Below are positions 25,428 to 37,684 of a DNA stretch of 64,000 nucleotides, piece by piece. This DNA is from Oscillospiraceae bacterium (GTDB lineage: Bacteria > Bacillota > Clostridia > Oscillospirales > Ruminococcaceae). The first letter of the stretch is position 1. Every line of letters starts with the position of its first letter. A program made the translations under genes and the position numbers. The notes under the pieces were generated by a model, which worked only from the letters and a program-made list of their open reading frames with translations, made no database searches and was not told the DNA's origin. The stretch is from NCBI GenBank assembly GCA_025758045.1, contig CP107208.1, positions 806,001 to 870,000 on the forward strand. Reading direction: 5' to 3'.

Positions 25428-26027
25428 TTACTTGTTCATGGCCTTGGCGGCATCCACGATCAGGTCGGCACAGGTGTCCAGACCCAGCGCGGCATTCAGG
25501 CACAGGTCATAGTTTTTGGCTTCGCCCCAGCGGTTCTCGGTATAGTAGTTGTAGTAGCTGGCACGGGCACGGTCGTGCTTGGCCAGTTGGCTTTCCCACA
25601 TGCGGTCGGGCATCTCCTTGGCATCGGGGCGGATTTTTGCGCGCCCCACACGGTCGGCCACCGGTGCGTAAACAAAGGTGCGCAACACATTGGGACGCTC
25701 CCGCAGAACATAGTCACCGCAGCGGCCCAGGATCACGCAGGGTCCCTGGGAGGCCAGTTCCTTGATGACGTTGCTCTGCAGAATGTACACCTGATCGGCC
25801 AGGGGCATAGTATTGCCCATCATGTACAGGCTGTAGATCAGGCTGCCGCTGCGCTGGTTCTCGCTGGCGGCGATGGCCTCCTCGGTCAGGCCGCTCTTTT
25901 TGGCGGCCAGGGTGATCAGCTCCTTATTGTACAGCGGGATACCCAACTTATCGGCCACGGCCTGGGCAATCTCGCTGCCGCCGGAAGCATACTCACGTGC
26001 CATTGTAATAACCATAGGTTCCTTCAT
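25428..26027 (-). CDS. Cytidylate kinase-like protein
   Basis: 199 residues of the Cytidylate_kin2 type. The N-terminal VITMAREYASGGSEIAQAVADKLG replaces the usual P-loop and is typical of this family; IPLYNKELI follows, then a conserved GRCGDYVL and VGRAKIR segment. NMP kinase activity is inferred from the family, not demonstrated, and these proteins are usually separate from the essential Cmk. ATG at 26027 with GAGGTG upstream. First gene of the pair with the DUF308 protein, behind a good promoter. Confidence 0.85.
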   Translation of the reverse strand: MKEPMVITMAREYASGGSEIAQAVADKLGIPLYNKELITLAAKKSGLTEEAIAASENQRSGSLIYSLYMMGNTMPLADQVYILQSNVIKELASQGPCVILGRCGDYVLRERPNVLRTFVYAPVADRVGRAKIRPDAKEMPDRMWESQLAKHDRARASYYNYYTENRWGEAKNYDLCLNAALGLDTCADLIVDAAKAMNK

Positions 26028-26094
26028 AACTGATACACCTCACATTCAATTTGCTGCACGGCGGGCAACCACCGGTGCAGACTCTTCCATCTAT

Positions 26095-26123
26095 AGTATA
26101 CCCCCCTTTGTGCAAAAGCGCAA
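26095..26123 (-). promoter_or_regulatory. Promoter of the kinase-like / DUF308 genes
   Basis: TTGCGC (26118-26123), a 17-bp spacer and TATACT (26095-26100) on the minus strand, with a leader of about 60 bases to the ATG at 26027. Confidence 0.75.
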
Positions 26124-26183
26124 GAAAAAAATCATACTATTCGCGCAAAAACTGTGCAATGTCCGGCCCCATAAACAGCAAAA

Positions 26184-26205
26184 AGCTCCCCGGATGGGGA
26201 GCTTG
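26184..26205 (-). terminator. Terminator after the flippase gene
   Basis: AAGCTCCCC pairs with GGGGAGCTT around a 4-base loop and the minus strand continues TTTTTG. It begins 3 bp past the flippase stop codon and isolates the module from the kinase-like gene. Confidence 0.85.
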
Positions 26206-26207
26206 TT

Positions 26208-27473
26208 TTATACCGTTGCTTTTTCTTTCTGCGGGGCAAGGGCGATGTAGATCAGGTTGGCTGCCAGCACCAGCAGCAGGCCGCCGCCCATGATGTACAA
26301 CATCTGCGCCACCGAGTGATGGAACCGGGACACCAGCACAAAAATCAGCAGATACCCCGCCGTCATGCTGACGGCGAAGAAGCCTGAACGGCCCAGCGGC
26401 ATCAGGTAGTTGATGAGGATCGTCAGGCAGGCCACCGGCACCACATAGAACGAGATGGGTAGCAGCAGGTCGATGGCGGCAAGGTAACGTTCGCCAAACA
26501 GCAGGCCGATCATCGGGCGGCCCACCACGTTCATGCCCACGGCGCACAGCATCGCAACACCGCCGCCCCAAAGCATGGCGCGCTTGAGCAGCTGGCGGGT
26601 ATCGTGGCCGGTGGATTGGCGCTCAGCCACCATCGGCAGCAGCACCGGCACGATGGCGTTGGCTAAGTACAGCGAAATTTTGCCGATGACACTGCCCGAG
26701 GAGTAGATGCCCACCTCCGCCGGGTCAGCAGCAAAGGTCTTGATAAGCAACACATCACCGTTGGCCATCAGCAGCAAAAATAGCTGAAACCAGAACGTAC
26801 TGACAAAGTAGCGCCGTATCTCGGTACGGTCCAGATGCAGCTGCTCTATTTTGGGTGCAAAGAACAGGTCACGTGCACACCAGAAGCAGAACGCCGCCGT
26901 GGCAAACGCTGCCAAAATTACAGCTGCCAGGTTGCCGCCGATGCCGAAACCCATCCGCACAAAAGTGATGCTGAGCAGCAGGCGGATAGCGATATTGAGC
27001 ACACCGTTTATGCTGTAAGGTACGAATCGCTTAACACCTTGCAGCGTACAGCTGAAAACCGGCGCCACACAGCTGAACGCCACCACGACCATGGTGGCCA
27101 GTATGTAGCGGGTCTCCTCGATCTGCAAAACATTGGCGATGATACTGGACAGCGCCGCACCTGCAGCGAACACCACACAAGCCAGCAGCACACTGGCACG
27201 CAGCATTTTGTGCATAAAGCCGCCGATCAATTCCGGTTTGCCGACAGCCTGATACTTGGCCGTGTAAGTAGCTACCAGCGTCGAGATGATACCCGACGGC
27301 ACACCGACAACAATAGACAGCGACAGCAGCGTGTTGATGGTGCCGTAATCTGCCGGGGAAAGCAGGTTTCCCATTACGATTTGATATAGATACGTAACGA
27401 CATTGGCTAGCATGGAGATGGCAAACACGATCGCGCTGTTTCGTTCAAATTCGCCAAGTTTGAATTTTTTCAT
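26208..27473 (-). CDS. Polysaccharide flippase (MATE/MOP superfamily)
   Basis: 421 residues, about 12 TM helices spread evenly, with the MOP-type beginning NSAIVFAISMLANVVTYLYQIVMGNLLSPADYGTI split over the first two helices. Such proteins move lipid-linked oligosaccharides across the membrane in Wzx-type pathways. It starts 24 bp after the glycosyltransferase-like gene at 27498, so the two form a small surface-glycan module ended by the hairpin at 26184. Substrate unknown. A second, unrelated-looking flippase is encoded at 36003. Confidence 0.85.
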   Translation of the reverse strand: MKKFKLGEFERNSAIVFAISMLANVVTYLYQIVMGNLLSPADYGTINTLLSLSIVVGVPSGIISTLVATYTAKYQAVGKPELIGGFMHKMLRASVLLACVVFAAGAALSSIIANVLQIEETRYILATMVVVAFSCVAPVFSCTLQGVKRFVPYSINGVLNIAIRLLLSITFVRMGFGIGGNLAAVILAAFATAAFCFWCARDLFFAPKIEQLHLDRTEIRRYFVSTFWFQLFLLLMANGDVLLIKTFAADPAEVGIYSSGSVIGKISLYLANAIVPVLLPMVAERQSTGHDTRQLLKRAMLWGGGVAMLCAVGMNVVGRPMIGLLFGERYLAAIDLLLPISFYVVPVACLTILINYLMPLGRSGFFAVSMTAGYLLIFVLVSRFHHSVAQMLYIMGGGLLLVLAANLIYIALAPQKEKATV

Positions 27474-27497
27474 AGGGTTCCTCGTACTATGGATGCT

Positions 27498-28511
27498 TTA
27501 TTTGTAACGGCCTTTGTCGATGGTCTCCAGATGAGAGAACTTGCCGCCGTTCCAGATAATAGCGGTGTAATAGCCGTTGTTCATGGTACTGATAATGCAA
27601 TCACACTGGGACAGTAGATAAATATCGCCCAGGTATTGTTGCGTATTCTCGTATTTACTGGATTTATCCGTCAAGTCAGACGAACGGTTCACATGATTCG
27701 ACTCACCCAACTTGAAGCGGACAGAATCGGAATAGAATACGTTATCGAACTTCGATGCAATAAGGTCCAGCGCCGTCTGTTCCTCGGACTTAACAAAAAC
27801 GCCAAGTTCCCGGCCACTCTTCTTCCAGCACTGCAAACGGTCTTGCAGCAGCGGGACAGCTTCGTCAGCGGTCAACTGCACTGCGTGACCGTAAAAGCGT
27901 TTGTTTAGATCTGAGCCACGCATAGCAATGCCAATCAAGTCCATATTTTCTGGCACATCCAGCGAGGCTTTTACCTTGTCAGCATACGCCTGCATTTCCG
28001 CATTGAACGGCGCCCGTTCCGCCATCTCGTGCTGCCATTTCAGCACTTCCGGGTCTTTATCGCCGGTAAAGTTACAGCGCTGGTCGCTGCCGTTGGAGAG
28101 GATGACGTTTTTGCTCTGGTATACTTCTTCCAGCGTGTAGCGCTTGCCGGTGGCGGGGTCGAGCGGCTGCTCAAAGAAATACTCCCACACATTGGTCGTG
28201 CCGTGGATGGGATGGTCCTCGTTATACAGGGTCTGGTAGTTCTGCATATCCACCACAGGGATCCAGCCGTTATCATAGGCATATTTCATATAGCCCAGCA
28301 CATAGTTATAGTCGGCCAAAAAGCCTGCTGCCGGGGGATACAGACGGATGACGAAGAAAGTCTTGTCCGGGTTTTTATTTCCAAAAGACTTTTTCTGCTC
28401 CGGCATGGTCAGGTTTTTGTAGGCTTCCCACACGGCCATGCTGGCCTTGAACACCCACTCTGGGGCATGGGCCGGTATCCAGGAACGCATCTTGTCCAGA
28501 AAGCTGTTCAT
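27498..28511 (-). CDS. Putative glycosyltransferase, O-fucosyltransferase-like
   Basis: 337 residues, no signal peptide or TM segment. I recognise no named family with certainty. Two features suggest a GT-B fucosyltransferase-like fold: LIGIAMRGSDLNKRF (about residue 193) in the place of the VHxRRGD motif, and a late YLLSQCDCIISTMNNGYYTA (about residue 300), as in enzymes that find the nucleotide-sugar pocket with a Ser/Thr-Asn stretch. The N-terminal FFVIRLYPPAAGFLADYNYV resembles similar glycan enzymes. It precedes a flippase, which supports a role in building a surface saccharide. ATG at 28511 with AAAGGACA upstream. Confidence 0.6.
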   Translation of the reverse strand: MNSFLDKMRSWIPAHAPEWVFKASMAVWEAYKNLTMPEQKKSFGNKNPDKTFFVIRLYPPAAGFLADYNYVLGYMKYAYDNGWIPVVDMQNYQTLYNEDHPIHGTTNVWEYFFEQPLDPATGKRYTLEEVYQSKNVILSNGSDQRCNFTGDKDPEVLKWQHEMAERAPFNAEMQAYADKVKASLDVPENMDLIGIAMRGSDLNKRFYGHAVQLTADEAVPLLQDRLQCWKKSGRELGVFVKSEEQTALDLIASKFDNVFYSDSVRFKLGESNHVNRSSDLTDKSSKYENTQQYLGDIYLLSQCDCIISTMNNGYYTAIIWNGGKFSHLETIDKGRYK

Positions 28512-28534
28512 ATCATTGTCCTTTTAACGCAAAA

Positions 28535-28567
28535 GGCTGCTGCCCGGTGTTTGCGGTGCAGCAGCCT
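28535..28567 (-). terminator. Terminator after typA
   Basis: GGCTGCTGC pairs with GCAGCAGCC around a 15-base loop, and the minus strand continues CTTTTGCG. It separates typA from the glycan module downstream. Confidence 0.75.
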
Positions 28568-28589
28568 CCTTTGGTTCAGTGTGAAAAAA

Positions 28590-30419
<1,830 letters not shown>

Positions 30420-30497
30420 ATACGTTCCCTCTCTGATTGGTTTGCGATTGAATGCCTATCTATAGGGGGATAAACCCCAATATCCACATACTTATCT

Positions 30498-30526
30498 ATA
30501 ATACGCTATCATGTAGTATTTGTCAA
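30498..30526 (-). promoter_or_regulatory. typA promoter
   Basis: Consensus TTGACA (30521-30526), a 17-bp spacer and TATTAT (30498-30503) on the minus strand, giving a leader of about 70 bases. Confidence 0.8.
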
Positions 30527-30652
30527 GAATCGCAAATTATAAAATAGTATGCTATAATATAAAATGTTGGATAGTAATTGAAAGGGATTTTGTACATTCC
30601 GTGGGGAAGGACGCAGTTTCCCAAAAAACAAGACAAGAGAGGGAAAGAACAC

Positions 30653-32314
30653 ATGGCAACAAAACCGATGCGCCGCATCAACATCATCGGGCACCAGAAC
30701 CCCGATACCGACTCGATCTGCTCGGCCCTTGCCTATGCCTGGCTGAAAAACCGCGGCAGCCTGGAAGGCCTGTACGAAGCCCGCCGCGCCGGGCATATCA
30801 ACCGCGAGACTCGCTTTGTTTTGCAGCATTTCGGCGTGGAGCCGCCGCGCCTGTGCACTGATGTCAGCCCCCAGATCAAAGACATTGACATCCGCAAACA
30901 GGCGGGCATTGACGGCGAAATGAGCGTGCGCGCCGCCTGGAACCTGATGCGCGATGTCGAGATCGACACCCTGTGCATCGTGGATAACGAGGGCGAGCTG
31001 CAGGGGCTTATCACCATCAAGGACATTGCCGATGCCAACATGGACCTGTTTGACACTGCCGTACTGGCCGCCGCCAGCACCCGCTACTCCAATCTTTTGG
31101 AAACGCTGGAGGCTGAGCTGGTAGTAGGCAACGCCGACACCCGCATCGACAGCGGCAACATCTGCATCGGCACCAGTCCCGAAATCATGGAGGAACTGGT
31201 CAAACCCGACGATTTAGTCCTGGTCTCCAACCGGTACGAGGCGCAGATGTGCGCCATCGACTGCGGTGCCCGGGCCATCATCGTCTGCTGCGGCTCGGCA
31301 GTGCCCCGCACCATCGTGGCCCGCGCCCAGGAGAAGGGCTGCGCCATCCTGGCCACCCCCTACGACACCTACGCTGCCGCGCGGCTCATCTCCACCGCCG
31401 CGCCGGTGCGCCACTTTATGCGCACTAAGGAGCTTCTGAAATTCAGCGTAAACACGCCCATTGAGGACGCCCGCAAGGTCATGGCCAGCGTGCGCCACCG
31501 CTACTTCCCGATTCTGGACGAGAACGGCAAGTACTGCGGCGTGGTCAGCCGCCGTAACCTGTTGAACCTGCACCGCAAGCAGCTGATTCTGGTGGACCAC
31601 AACGAACGCCAGCAGGCTGTGGACGGCCTGGAAGAAGCCGATATTCTGGAGATCATCGACCATCACCGCATCGGCAATTTGGAGACTACCGGGCCGGTCT
31701 ACTTCCGCAATGTGCCGGTGGGCTGCACAGCCACCATTTTGTACCAGATGTTCGGCGAGCAGGGCATGACCCCCTCGAAAGAGATCGCGGGCCTGCTGCT
31801 GTCGGCCATTTTGTCCGACACGCTGATGTTCCGCTCCCCCACCTCGACCCCGCAGGATGAGGCCGCTGCCAAGGCGCTGGCCGCGCTGGCGGGCGAGGAC
31901 ATTCCCACCTACGCTGAGCAGATGTTTGAAGCGGGCGCCGACCTGACCGGCCGCGACGCCGAGGATGTGTTCTGCTCCGACTTCAAGGTGTTCAGCCGCG
32001 GCGACGCCAAGTTTGGCGTGGGGCAGTCCATCTACATGACGGACAAATCCCGTGCCGCCGCCGAGGCACTGGTAGGGCCGTTCCTGCCCGAGGCCAGCCG
32101 CCGTGAGGGCCTGCCGATAATCTTCTACATGTTCACCGACATGAAGACCCAGAGCACCGATCTGATGTACTGCGGCAACGCTGCCGAACAGATCGTGCGC
32201 GACGCGTTCCATGTAGAGCCGAAGGACGGCAAGGCCTGGCTGCCGGGGGTCGTCAGCCGTAAAAAGCAGTTGATCCCGCCGCTGCTGGCCGCACTGCAGG
32301 CGCATCAGGAGTAA
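30653..32314 (+). CDS. Manganese-dependent inorganic pyrophosphatase with CBS and DRTGG regulatory domains
   Basis: Family II pyrophosphatase hydrolysing PPi, in the nucleotide-regulated form found in clostridia. 553 residues. Order: DHH part 1 (GHQNPDTDSICSALAYAW, residues 13-30), CBS 1 (MSVRAAWNLMRDVEIDT, about 87), DRTGG (about 150-240), CBS 2 (TPIEDARKVMASVRHRYFP, about 265), DHH part 2 with DHH metal motif LEIIDHHRIGN (about 335), and DHHA2 with the substrate-binding SRKKQLIPP near the end. The CBS pair normally binds AMP/ADP (inhibition) and Ap4A (activation). ATG at 30653 after GAGAGGGAAAG; 25 upstream in-frame residues are rejected as leader. Confidence 0.93.
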   Translation: MATKPMRRINIIGHQNPDTDSICSALAYAWLKNRGSLEGLYEARRAGHINRETRFVLQHFGVEPPRLCTDVSPQIKDIDIRKQAGIDGEMSVRAAWNLMRDVEIDTLCIVDNEGELQGLITIKDIADANMDLFDTAVLAAASTRYSNLLETLEAELVVGNADTRIDSGNICIGTSPEIMEELVKPDDLVLVSNRYEAQMCAIDCGARAIIVCCGSAVPRTIVARAQEKGCAILATPYDTYAAARLISTAAPVRHFMRTKELLKFSVNTPIEDARKVMASVRHRYFPILDENGKYCGVVSRRNLLNLHRKQLILVDHNERQQAVDGLEEADILEIIDHHRIGNLETTGPVYFRNVPVGCTATILYQMFGEQGMTPSKEIAGLLLSAILSDTLMFRSPTSTPQDEAAAKALAALAGEDIPTYAEQMFEAGADLTGRDAEDVFCSDFKVFSRGDAKFGVGQSIYMTDKSRAAAEALVGPFLPEASRREGLPIIFYMFTDMKTQSTDLMYCGNAAEQIVRDAFHVEPKDGKAWLPGVVSRKKQLIPPLLAALQAHQE

Positions 32315-32327
32315 CACACATTTAAAA

Positions 32328-32496
32328 GGCTCCCTCTGCGAGACAGACTCCCCCGATACGGGGGAGGTGGCACTTCGTGCCAGAGGGGGAGCGCTGTCAG
32401 CGAAGCTGACTGAGGGAGAGACAGTATCTTTAGCTGCTGCCAAATCGTAGGCTCTCTCCCCCACCCGCTTCGCGGGAGCCTCCTCCCAGAGGGGAC
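32328..32496. repeat. CTCTGCGAG/CTCCCCC repeat, copy 2
   Basis: Same architecture as 18316-18465: GGCTCCCTCTGCGAGACAG, then CTCCCCCGATACGGGGGAG, GGCACTTCGTGCC, TCAGCGAAGCTGA, CTCTCTCCCCCACCCGC, GCGGGAGCCTCC and CCCAGAGGGG. It follows the pyrophosphatase stop by 13 bp. The arms differ in sequence from copy 1 but keep their pairing (compensatory changes), so structure seems selected. Confidence 0.75.
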
Positions 32497-32511
32497 CGCA
32501 CCTAAAAGTAA

Positions 32512-32544
32512 ATGCCCGTTGCACAAACACCGTGCAACGGGCAT
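32512..32544. terminator. Bidirectional terminator between pyrophosphatase and gltX
   Basis: ATGCCCGTTGCAC pairs perfectly with GTGCAACGGGCAT around a 7-base loop; T-rich tracts lie on both sides (TCTTTATT and TACTTTTA). Serves the two convergent genes. Confidence 0.85.
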
Positions 32545-32558
32545 TCTTTATTGGTAAT

Positions 32559-34001
32559 TTACAGCTTTTCCAGCGCGGCCTTTACGCGGACGATGGTTTC
32601 TTCCTTGCCCATCATAGCGGCCAGGTCGGTGCCGCCGCCGGGGGTACGGGCTTTGCCGGATAGGGCAATGCCCAGCGGGAAGAGCAGCCAGCCGTTCTTT
32701 TTCTCCATCTGCTCGGCCAGGGTCTTGCAGGCCTCAAAGATGGCATCGCGGTTCCAATCGGCCTGGGCTTCCAGCACCGGCAGCAGGGCGGCCAGAGCCT
32801 CCTTGGCGGATTCCGGCGTGGTCTTCTGCTTTTTGTTGCGGTACATCTCGGCATCGATGGGCAGCACGGCGTCGAAGAAATCCAGCTGCGGCGGGATGTC
32901 CTCCAGCACTTCACAGCGGGGCTGCAGGTTGGCGCACAGCAGGTCGCGGTCGATGTCGCGGTGCACAGCACGGTCGATGAACGGATCGGCCAGGCGGCGG
33001 AACTCCTCGGCCGGCAGGGCGCGGATGTAGGCGGCGTTGATGGCACGCAGCTTAAGCGGGTCAAAGATGGCAGGGGACTTGGAAATGCGGGCAGGGTCCC
33101 AAATCTTGATCATTTCCTCATGAGAGAAAATTTCCTGCTCGCCCTCGGGGGCCCAGCCCAGCAGCAGCAGATAGTTCAGCACAGCGGCAGGCAGGTAGCC
33201 TTTGGCCACCAGGTCCTGATAGCTGGCGTCGCCGTTGCGCTTGGACAGCTTATTCTGGGCGTCCTTCATAACCGGCGGGCAGTGGACGTAGATGGGCTTT
33301 TCCCAGCCGAAAGCCTCGTACAGCAGGTTGTACTTGGGGGTGGAGGACAGATACTCGCTGCCGCGGATGACGTGGGTAATGCCCATCAGGTGGTCATCCA
33401 CCACGTTGGCGAAGTTGTAGGTAGGCATGCCGTCGGTCTTAATCAAAATCTGGTCGTCCAGTTCCTTGACGTCGACCTCGATATGGCCGTAGACCACATC
33501 GTCGAAACCGGCCACGCCGGATTCGGGGATCTTCTGGCGGATGACGTAAGGCTCACCGGCGGCCAGCTTGGCGTCGATCTCCTCCTGAGTCAGGTGGCGG
33601 CAGTGGCCGTCGTAGTGGGTCATCTCACCGGCGGCGCGCTGGGCCTCGTGCATCTCGTTCAGGCGATCCTCGGTGCAGAAGCAGTAGTAAGCCTTGCCCT
33701 CCTTGACGAGCTGCTCGGCATACTGTTTGAACATGCCCATGCGCTGGCTCTGCACATAGGGGCCGACGGGGCCGCCGATGTCGGGGCCTTCGTCCCAGGT
33801 CAGGCCGGTGGCGCGCAGCGTGCCGTAGATGATGTCGGTAGCGCCCTCGACCAGGCGGCCCTGGTCGGTATCCTCGATACGCAGAATGAACGTACCATCG
33901 TTATGGCGTGCCTGCAGGTAAGTGTACAGTGCGGTGCGCAGGTTGCCGACGTGCATATAGCCCGTGGGCGACGGCGCAAACCGGGTACGAACGTTAGACA
34001 T
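32559..34001 (-). CDS. gltX: Glutamyl-tRNA synthetase
   Basis: Class I aminoacyl-tRNA synthetase charging tRNA-Glu, and perhaps tRNA-Gln in organisms using the amidotransferase route. 480 residues. HIGH-type motif in FAPSPTGYMHVGNLRTALY (residues 8-26), the KMSKS equivalent NKLSKRNG (about residue 247), and the cysteine-containing insert AYYCFCTEDRLNEM (about 104). The all-helical anticodon-binding domain occupies roughly 330-480. ATG at 34001 with AAAGGGG upstream. Whether it is discriminating cannot be read from motifs seen here. Confidence 0.98.
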   Translation of the reverse strand: MSNVRTRFAPSPTGYMHVGNLRTALYTYLQARHNDGTFILRIEDTDQGRLVEGATDIIYGTLRATGLTWDEGPDIGGPVGPYVQSQRMGMFKQYAEQLVKEGKAYYCFCTEDRLNEMHEAQRAAGEMTHYDGHCRHLTQEEIDAKLAAGEPYVIRQKIPESGVAGFDDVVYGHIEVDVKELDDQILIKTDGMPTYNFANVVDDHLMGITHVIRGSEYLSSTPKYNLLYEAFGWEKPIYVHCPPVMKDAQNKLSKRNGDASYQDLVAKGYLPAAVLNYLLLLGWAPEGEQEIFSHEEMIKIWDPARISKSPAIFDPLKLRAINAAYIRALPAEEFRRLADPFIDRAVHRDIDRDLLCANLQPRCEVLEDIPPQLDFFDAVLPIDAEMYRNKKQKTTPESAKEALAALLPVLEAQADWNRDAIFEACKTLAEQMEKKNGWLLFPLGIALSGKARTPGGGTDLAAMMGKEETIVRVKAALEKL

Positions 34002-34041
34002 GGTGAAAACCCCTTTGTTTTAAATTAGTATCCCGTAAATT

Positions 34042-34070
34042 GCAGGGGCCGGTGCTTGCTTCGGCCCTAC
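34042..34070. repeat. Short GCAGGGGCC...GGCCCTAC palindrome
   Basis: A degenerate member of the GTAGGGG/CCCCTAC intergenic family, between gltX and hflX. Only the outer arms and a GCTTGC centre are kept. Confidence 0.45.
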
Positions 34071-34129
34071 AAACATGTTTTTGTTCTCAAACGACTTCAT
34101 TATAAAGCGAAGACAAATCGCTGTCAACC

Positions 34130-35415
<1,286 letters not shown>

Positions 35416-35419
<4 letters not shown>

Positions 35420-35994
35420 AGATCCTCTTTTACCAGGTGGTAGGCGCGACAGGGCACCGCCGTGCCGTCAAATTTGTGGTCGATCACATCGTGGTCGTAA
35501 ACGAAACCGGCTTTTTGCAGCACGGCGCTGCTGGCCACATTCTCGTTGGCATGGATGGCCACCAGCCAGGGGGCATCCACCGTGTTGAACCAGTAGTCCC
35601 GCACGGCGCAGAGGGCCTCGGTCATATAGCCGTTGTTCCACCACTTGCGGCCCAGCGCGTAGCCCGTCTCCCAGGCAGAGCCCAGAATTTCGGTGTTCAG
35701 GTGCCAGCCGGTCTTCAGCTCCGGCGCGGGGAACAGGCTGATGGTGCCCATCAGCACGCCGCTGCGCTTATTCTCCACGCCCCACTGGTAAAAGGTGGGG
35801 TCGCCGTAGTGCTTTTCCCACTCGTTCAGCGTCTCGGCGGTCTCGGCCCAGCTGCGGTGGGCGTTCCAGCGCAGATACCGGGTCACCTCGGGGTCGCTGG
35901 CCCAGTTGTTGAACATCATCTCGCTGTCATCCATGGTCAGCCGCCGCAGCAGCAGCCGCCCGGTCTCCAGTTCCTGTGTACCGCAATGTTTCAT
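35416..35994 (-). CDS. GNAT family N-acetyltransferase (RimJ/RimL-like)
   Basis: 192 residues, predicted acetyl-CoA-dependent transferase. The N-terminal LETGRLLLRRLTMDDSEMMF and the central GYALGRKWWNNGYMTEAL (about residue 115), with the acetyl-CoA-binding Q/RxxGxG-type turn, followed by VAIHANENVASSAVLQKAGF (about 145), are typical of the Acetyltransf_3 group, which often acetylates protein N-termini or small amines. I start at the ATG at 35994 (GAGGAAA upstream); the frame continues upstream through the flippase gene in another phase. It lies 8 bp after that flippase and overlaps hflX by 4 bp. Confidence 0.88.
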
Positions 35995-36002
35995 GGTTTT
36001 CC

Positions 36003-37451
36003 TCACTTCTTTAACAGGCCGCGCAGGATGCCCAGCCCCATATTCCACAGTTTGAGCAGTTGGGCGCGGTAGAGGGTGCAGTAGATGAACAGCACCGCGC
36101 CGGTGAGCACGAATTTCAGGACAAAATGCTGCCACAGCAGCGTGCCGGCCGCCGTGACGGCGAACGCCAGCAGAAAGCCGGAGATGGTCTTGGCAAAGCT
36201 GGGGATGGTGCGGTAGTACATCTGCCCGGTAACGCTGCGGTACAAAAATGCCAGACCGTTGCTGGCGGCCAGCGCAAAGGCCGCGCCGGTCATGCCGAAG
36301 CGGGGCACGAAGGCCGCGCACAGCCCCAAATTAGACAGCGCCCCGATGCCAATGCCAATGGTATCATGCCAGGGTTTGCGGGCGATGGAGTTGCCGTAGA
36401 CGGTGCCCTCGCACAAAATGTTGAACACCACCGCCAGCATCAGCAGCGGGAAGATGGTCAGGCACTCTTTTTTGTTGGGGAAGATGAGGAATACGATGTC
36501 TTCAAACATCACCAGCACGCAGAAAAAGCCGAAGATCAGCAGGTTCAGCACGTCGTGCACGCGGCCAATGCGCTCCTGTTCCTCGCGGTAGTGGGCGTAC
36601 ACATAGGGGCCCCAGTAGGTGGAGAAGCCCGCCTGGATAGCGGTGACCAGCTGCGCCAGGCTGTAGCCGAAGGCAAAGAGTCCCTGGGCGCTTTCGCCGC
36701 ACTCGTTGCCCACAAAGGACAGGCAGATGCCGCTGGACAGGCTGAACAGAATCTGCGCCGGGGCCAGCGCGATGCCATAAGGCACAGCCACCTTGGCGAT
36801 ACCGCCGAATTTTTCGGCAGGCAGCGGACTGAAGAAGGCGCTGCGGTACTTATACCCAAACGCAATGACCACCACGCCGAAGCTGATGATGGCCGCCATG
36901 GCCAGCAGGTAGACGTTGGAGGTGAAGAAGCCGGGCAGCAGATAGATGAGGTTGAAGCACCCCTGCATCCACAGCGTCTCGGCGGTGTAGGCTTTCAGGT
37001 CGTTTTCCAGCCGCAGCAGCACGTTCAGGTAGCGCACCAGCATGTACAGCGCGGCGTTCACGAACAGCAGCGGCACCAGCCCCTGGCCGTCAGCGCCAAA
37101 GCCGAAGGCCACCGCCATGGGCCGGGCGGCGAACAGGCTGCACACAGCCCCCAGCACCAGCATGAACACCACCGACATCCGGGTGCAGGCGGCAAACAGC
37201 TGGCGGGGTTCGGCCCCGGCGGGCGGCTCATGGTAAAAGCGCAGCAGGGTCTGGTCCAGGCCCAGGATGCCAAGGTTCATGACGGTGGCGGTGTAGGTCA
37301 TAAAGGTGACCGGCGCGCCCAGCACCTCGGCAGGCAGCAGGCCCTTGACGATGAGCGCCAGGCCGGTGATGGCAAAACCCAGGTAGGTTGCCACCGAGTA
37401 TTTCATTACGTTGCCGGCAAAGGATTCCCCGGCGGATTTTTTCTCTGGCAT
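36003..37451 (-). CDS. Polysaccharide export flippase (MATE/MOP superfamily)
   Basis: 482 residues, about 14 TM segments. It starts KYSVATYLGFAITGLALIVKGLLPAEVLG and has the DQTLLRFYHE segment after TM2 that is common in Wzx-like exporters of teichoic or capsular units. A second conserved stretch is VPYGIALAPAQILFSLSSGI (about residue 215). The gene lies downstream of the surface-carbohydrate gene at 37685, separated by MITE copy D and a hairpin repeat, and 8 bp ahead of the GNAT gene. It belongs with the SGNH and MBOAT genes in a surface-polymer module. Substrate unknown. Confidence 0.85.
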   Translation of the reverse strand: MPEKKSAGESFAGNVMKYSVATYLGFAITGLALIVKGLLPAEVLGAPVTFMTYTATVMNLGILGLDQTLLRFYHEPPAGAEPRQLFAACTRMSVVFMLVLGAVCSLFAARPMAVAFGFGADGQGLVPLLFVNAALYMLVRYLNVLLRLENDLKAYTAETLWMQGCFNLIYLLPGFFTSNVYLLAMAAIISFGVVVIAFGYKYRSAFFSPLPAEKFGGIAKVAVPYGIALAPAQILFSLSSGICLSFVGNECGESAQGLFAFGYSLAQLVTAIQAGFSTYWGPYVYAHYREEQERIGRVHDVLNLLIFGFFCVLVMFEDIVFLIFPNKKECLTIFPLLMLAVVFNILCEGTVYGNSIARKPWHDTIGIGIGALSNLGLCAAFVPRFGMTGAAFALAASNGLAFLYRSVTGQMYYRTIPSFAKTISGFLLAFAVTAAGTLLWQHFVLKFVLTGAVLFIYCTLYRAQLLKLWNMGLGILRGLLKK

Positions 37452-37469
37452 GATTCGAGGTCCTTTCCC

Positions 37470-37505
37470 GCCTTCTTTGAAAAGAAGGAAGCGAAGAAAC
37501 TTTTA
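37470..37505. repeat. Hairpin repeat upstream of the flippase gene
   Basis: CCTTCTTTGAAAAGAAGG followed by AAGCGAAGAAACTTTTA: the same family as at 9582 and 11103. MITE copy D is inserted 8 bp beyond its tail. Its neighbour gene end is the surface-carbohydrate gene, now displaced by the MITE. Confidence 0.6.
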
Positions 37506-37512
37506 TACTTAT

Positions 37513-37684
37513 GGCAACACCGCACAATTCCCGCCTAACGGCTTAAGCACCGCTCCGGCGGCTGCGGCACGGCATCTGCGTTGCAAAAATGCTCGATAAT
37601 ACACAAAGTATTATCTGCGCTTTTAGCTTAGCATCTGCCGCACCTCGCTCGCCGTATCGGCACTTAGAATTATGCGGTATTGCC
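37513..37684 (-). mobile_element. MITE family 1, copy D (172 bp)
   Basis: Inverted repeats agree at 16 of 18 positions; flanking duplication TTAT at 37509-37512 and 37685-37688. The right-hand duplication contains the TAA stop codon (TTA on the plus strand, 37685-37687) of the gene that ends here, so the element landed precisely on the stop codon while recreating it. Confidence 0.85.
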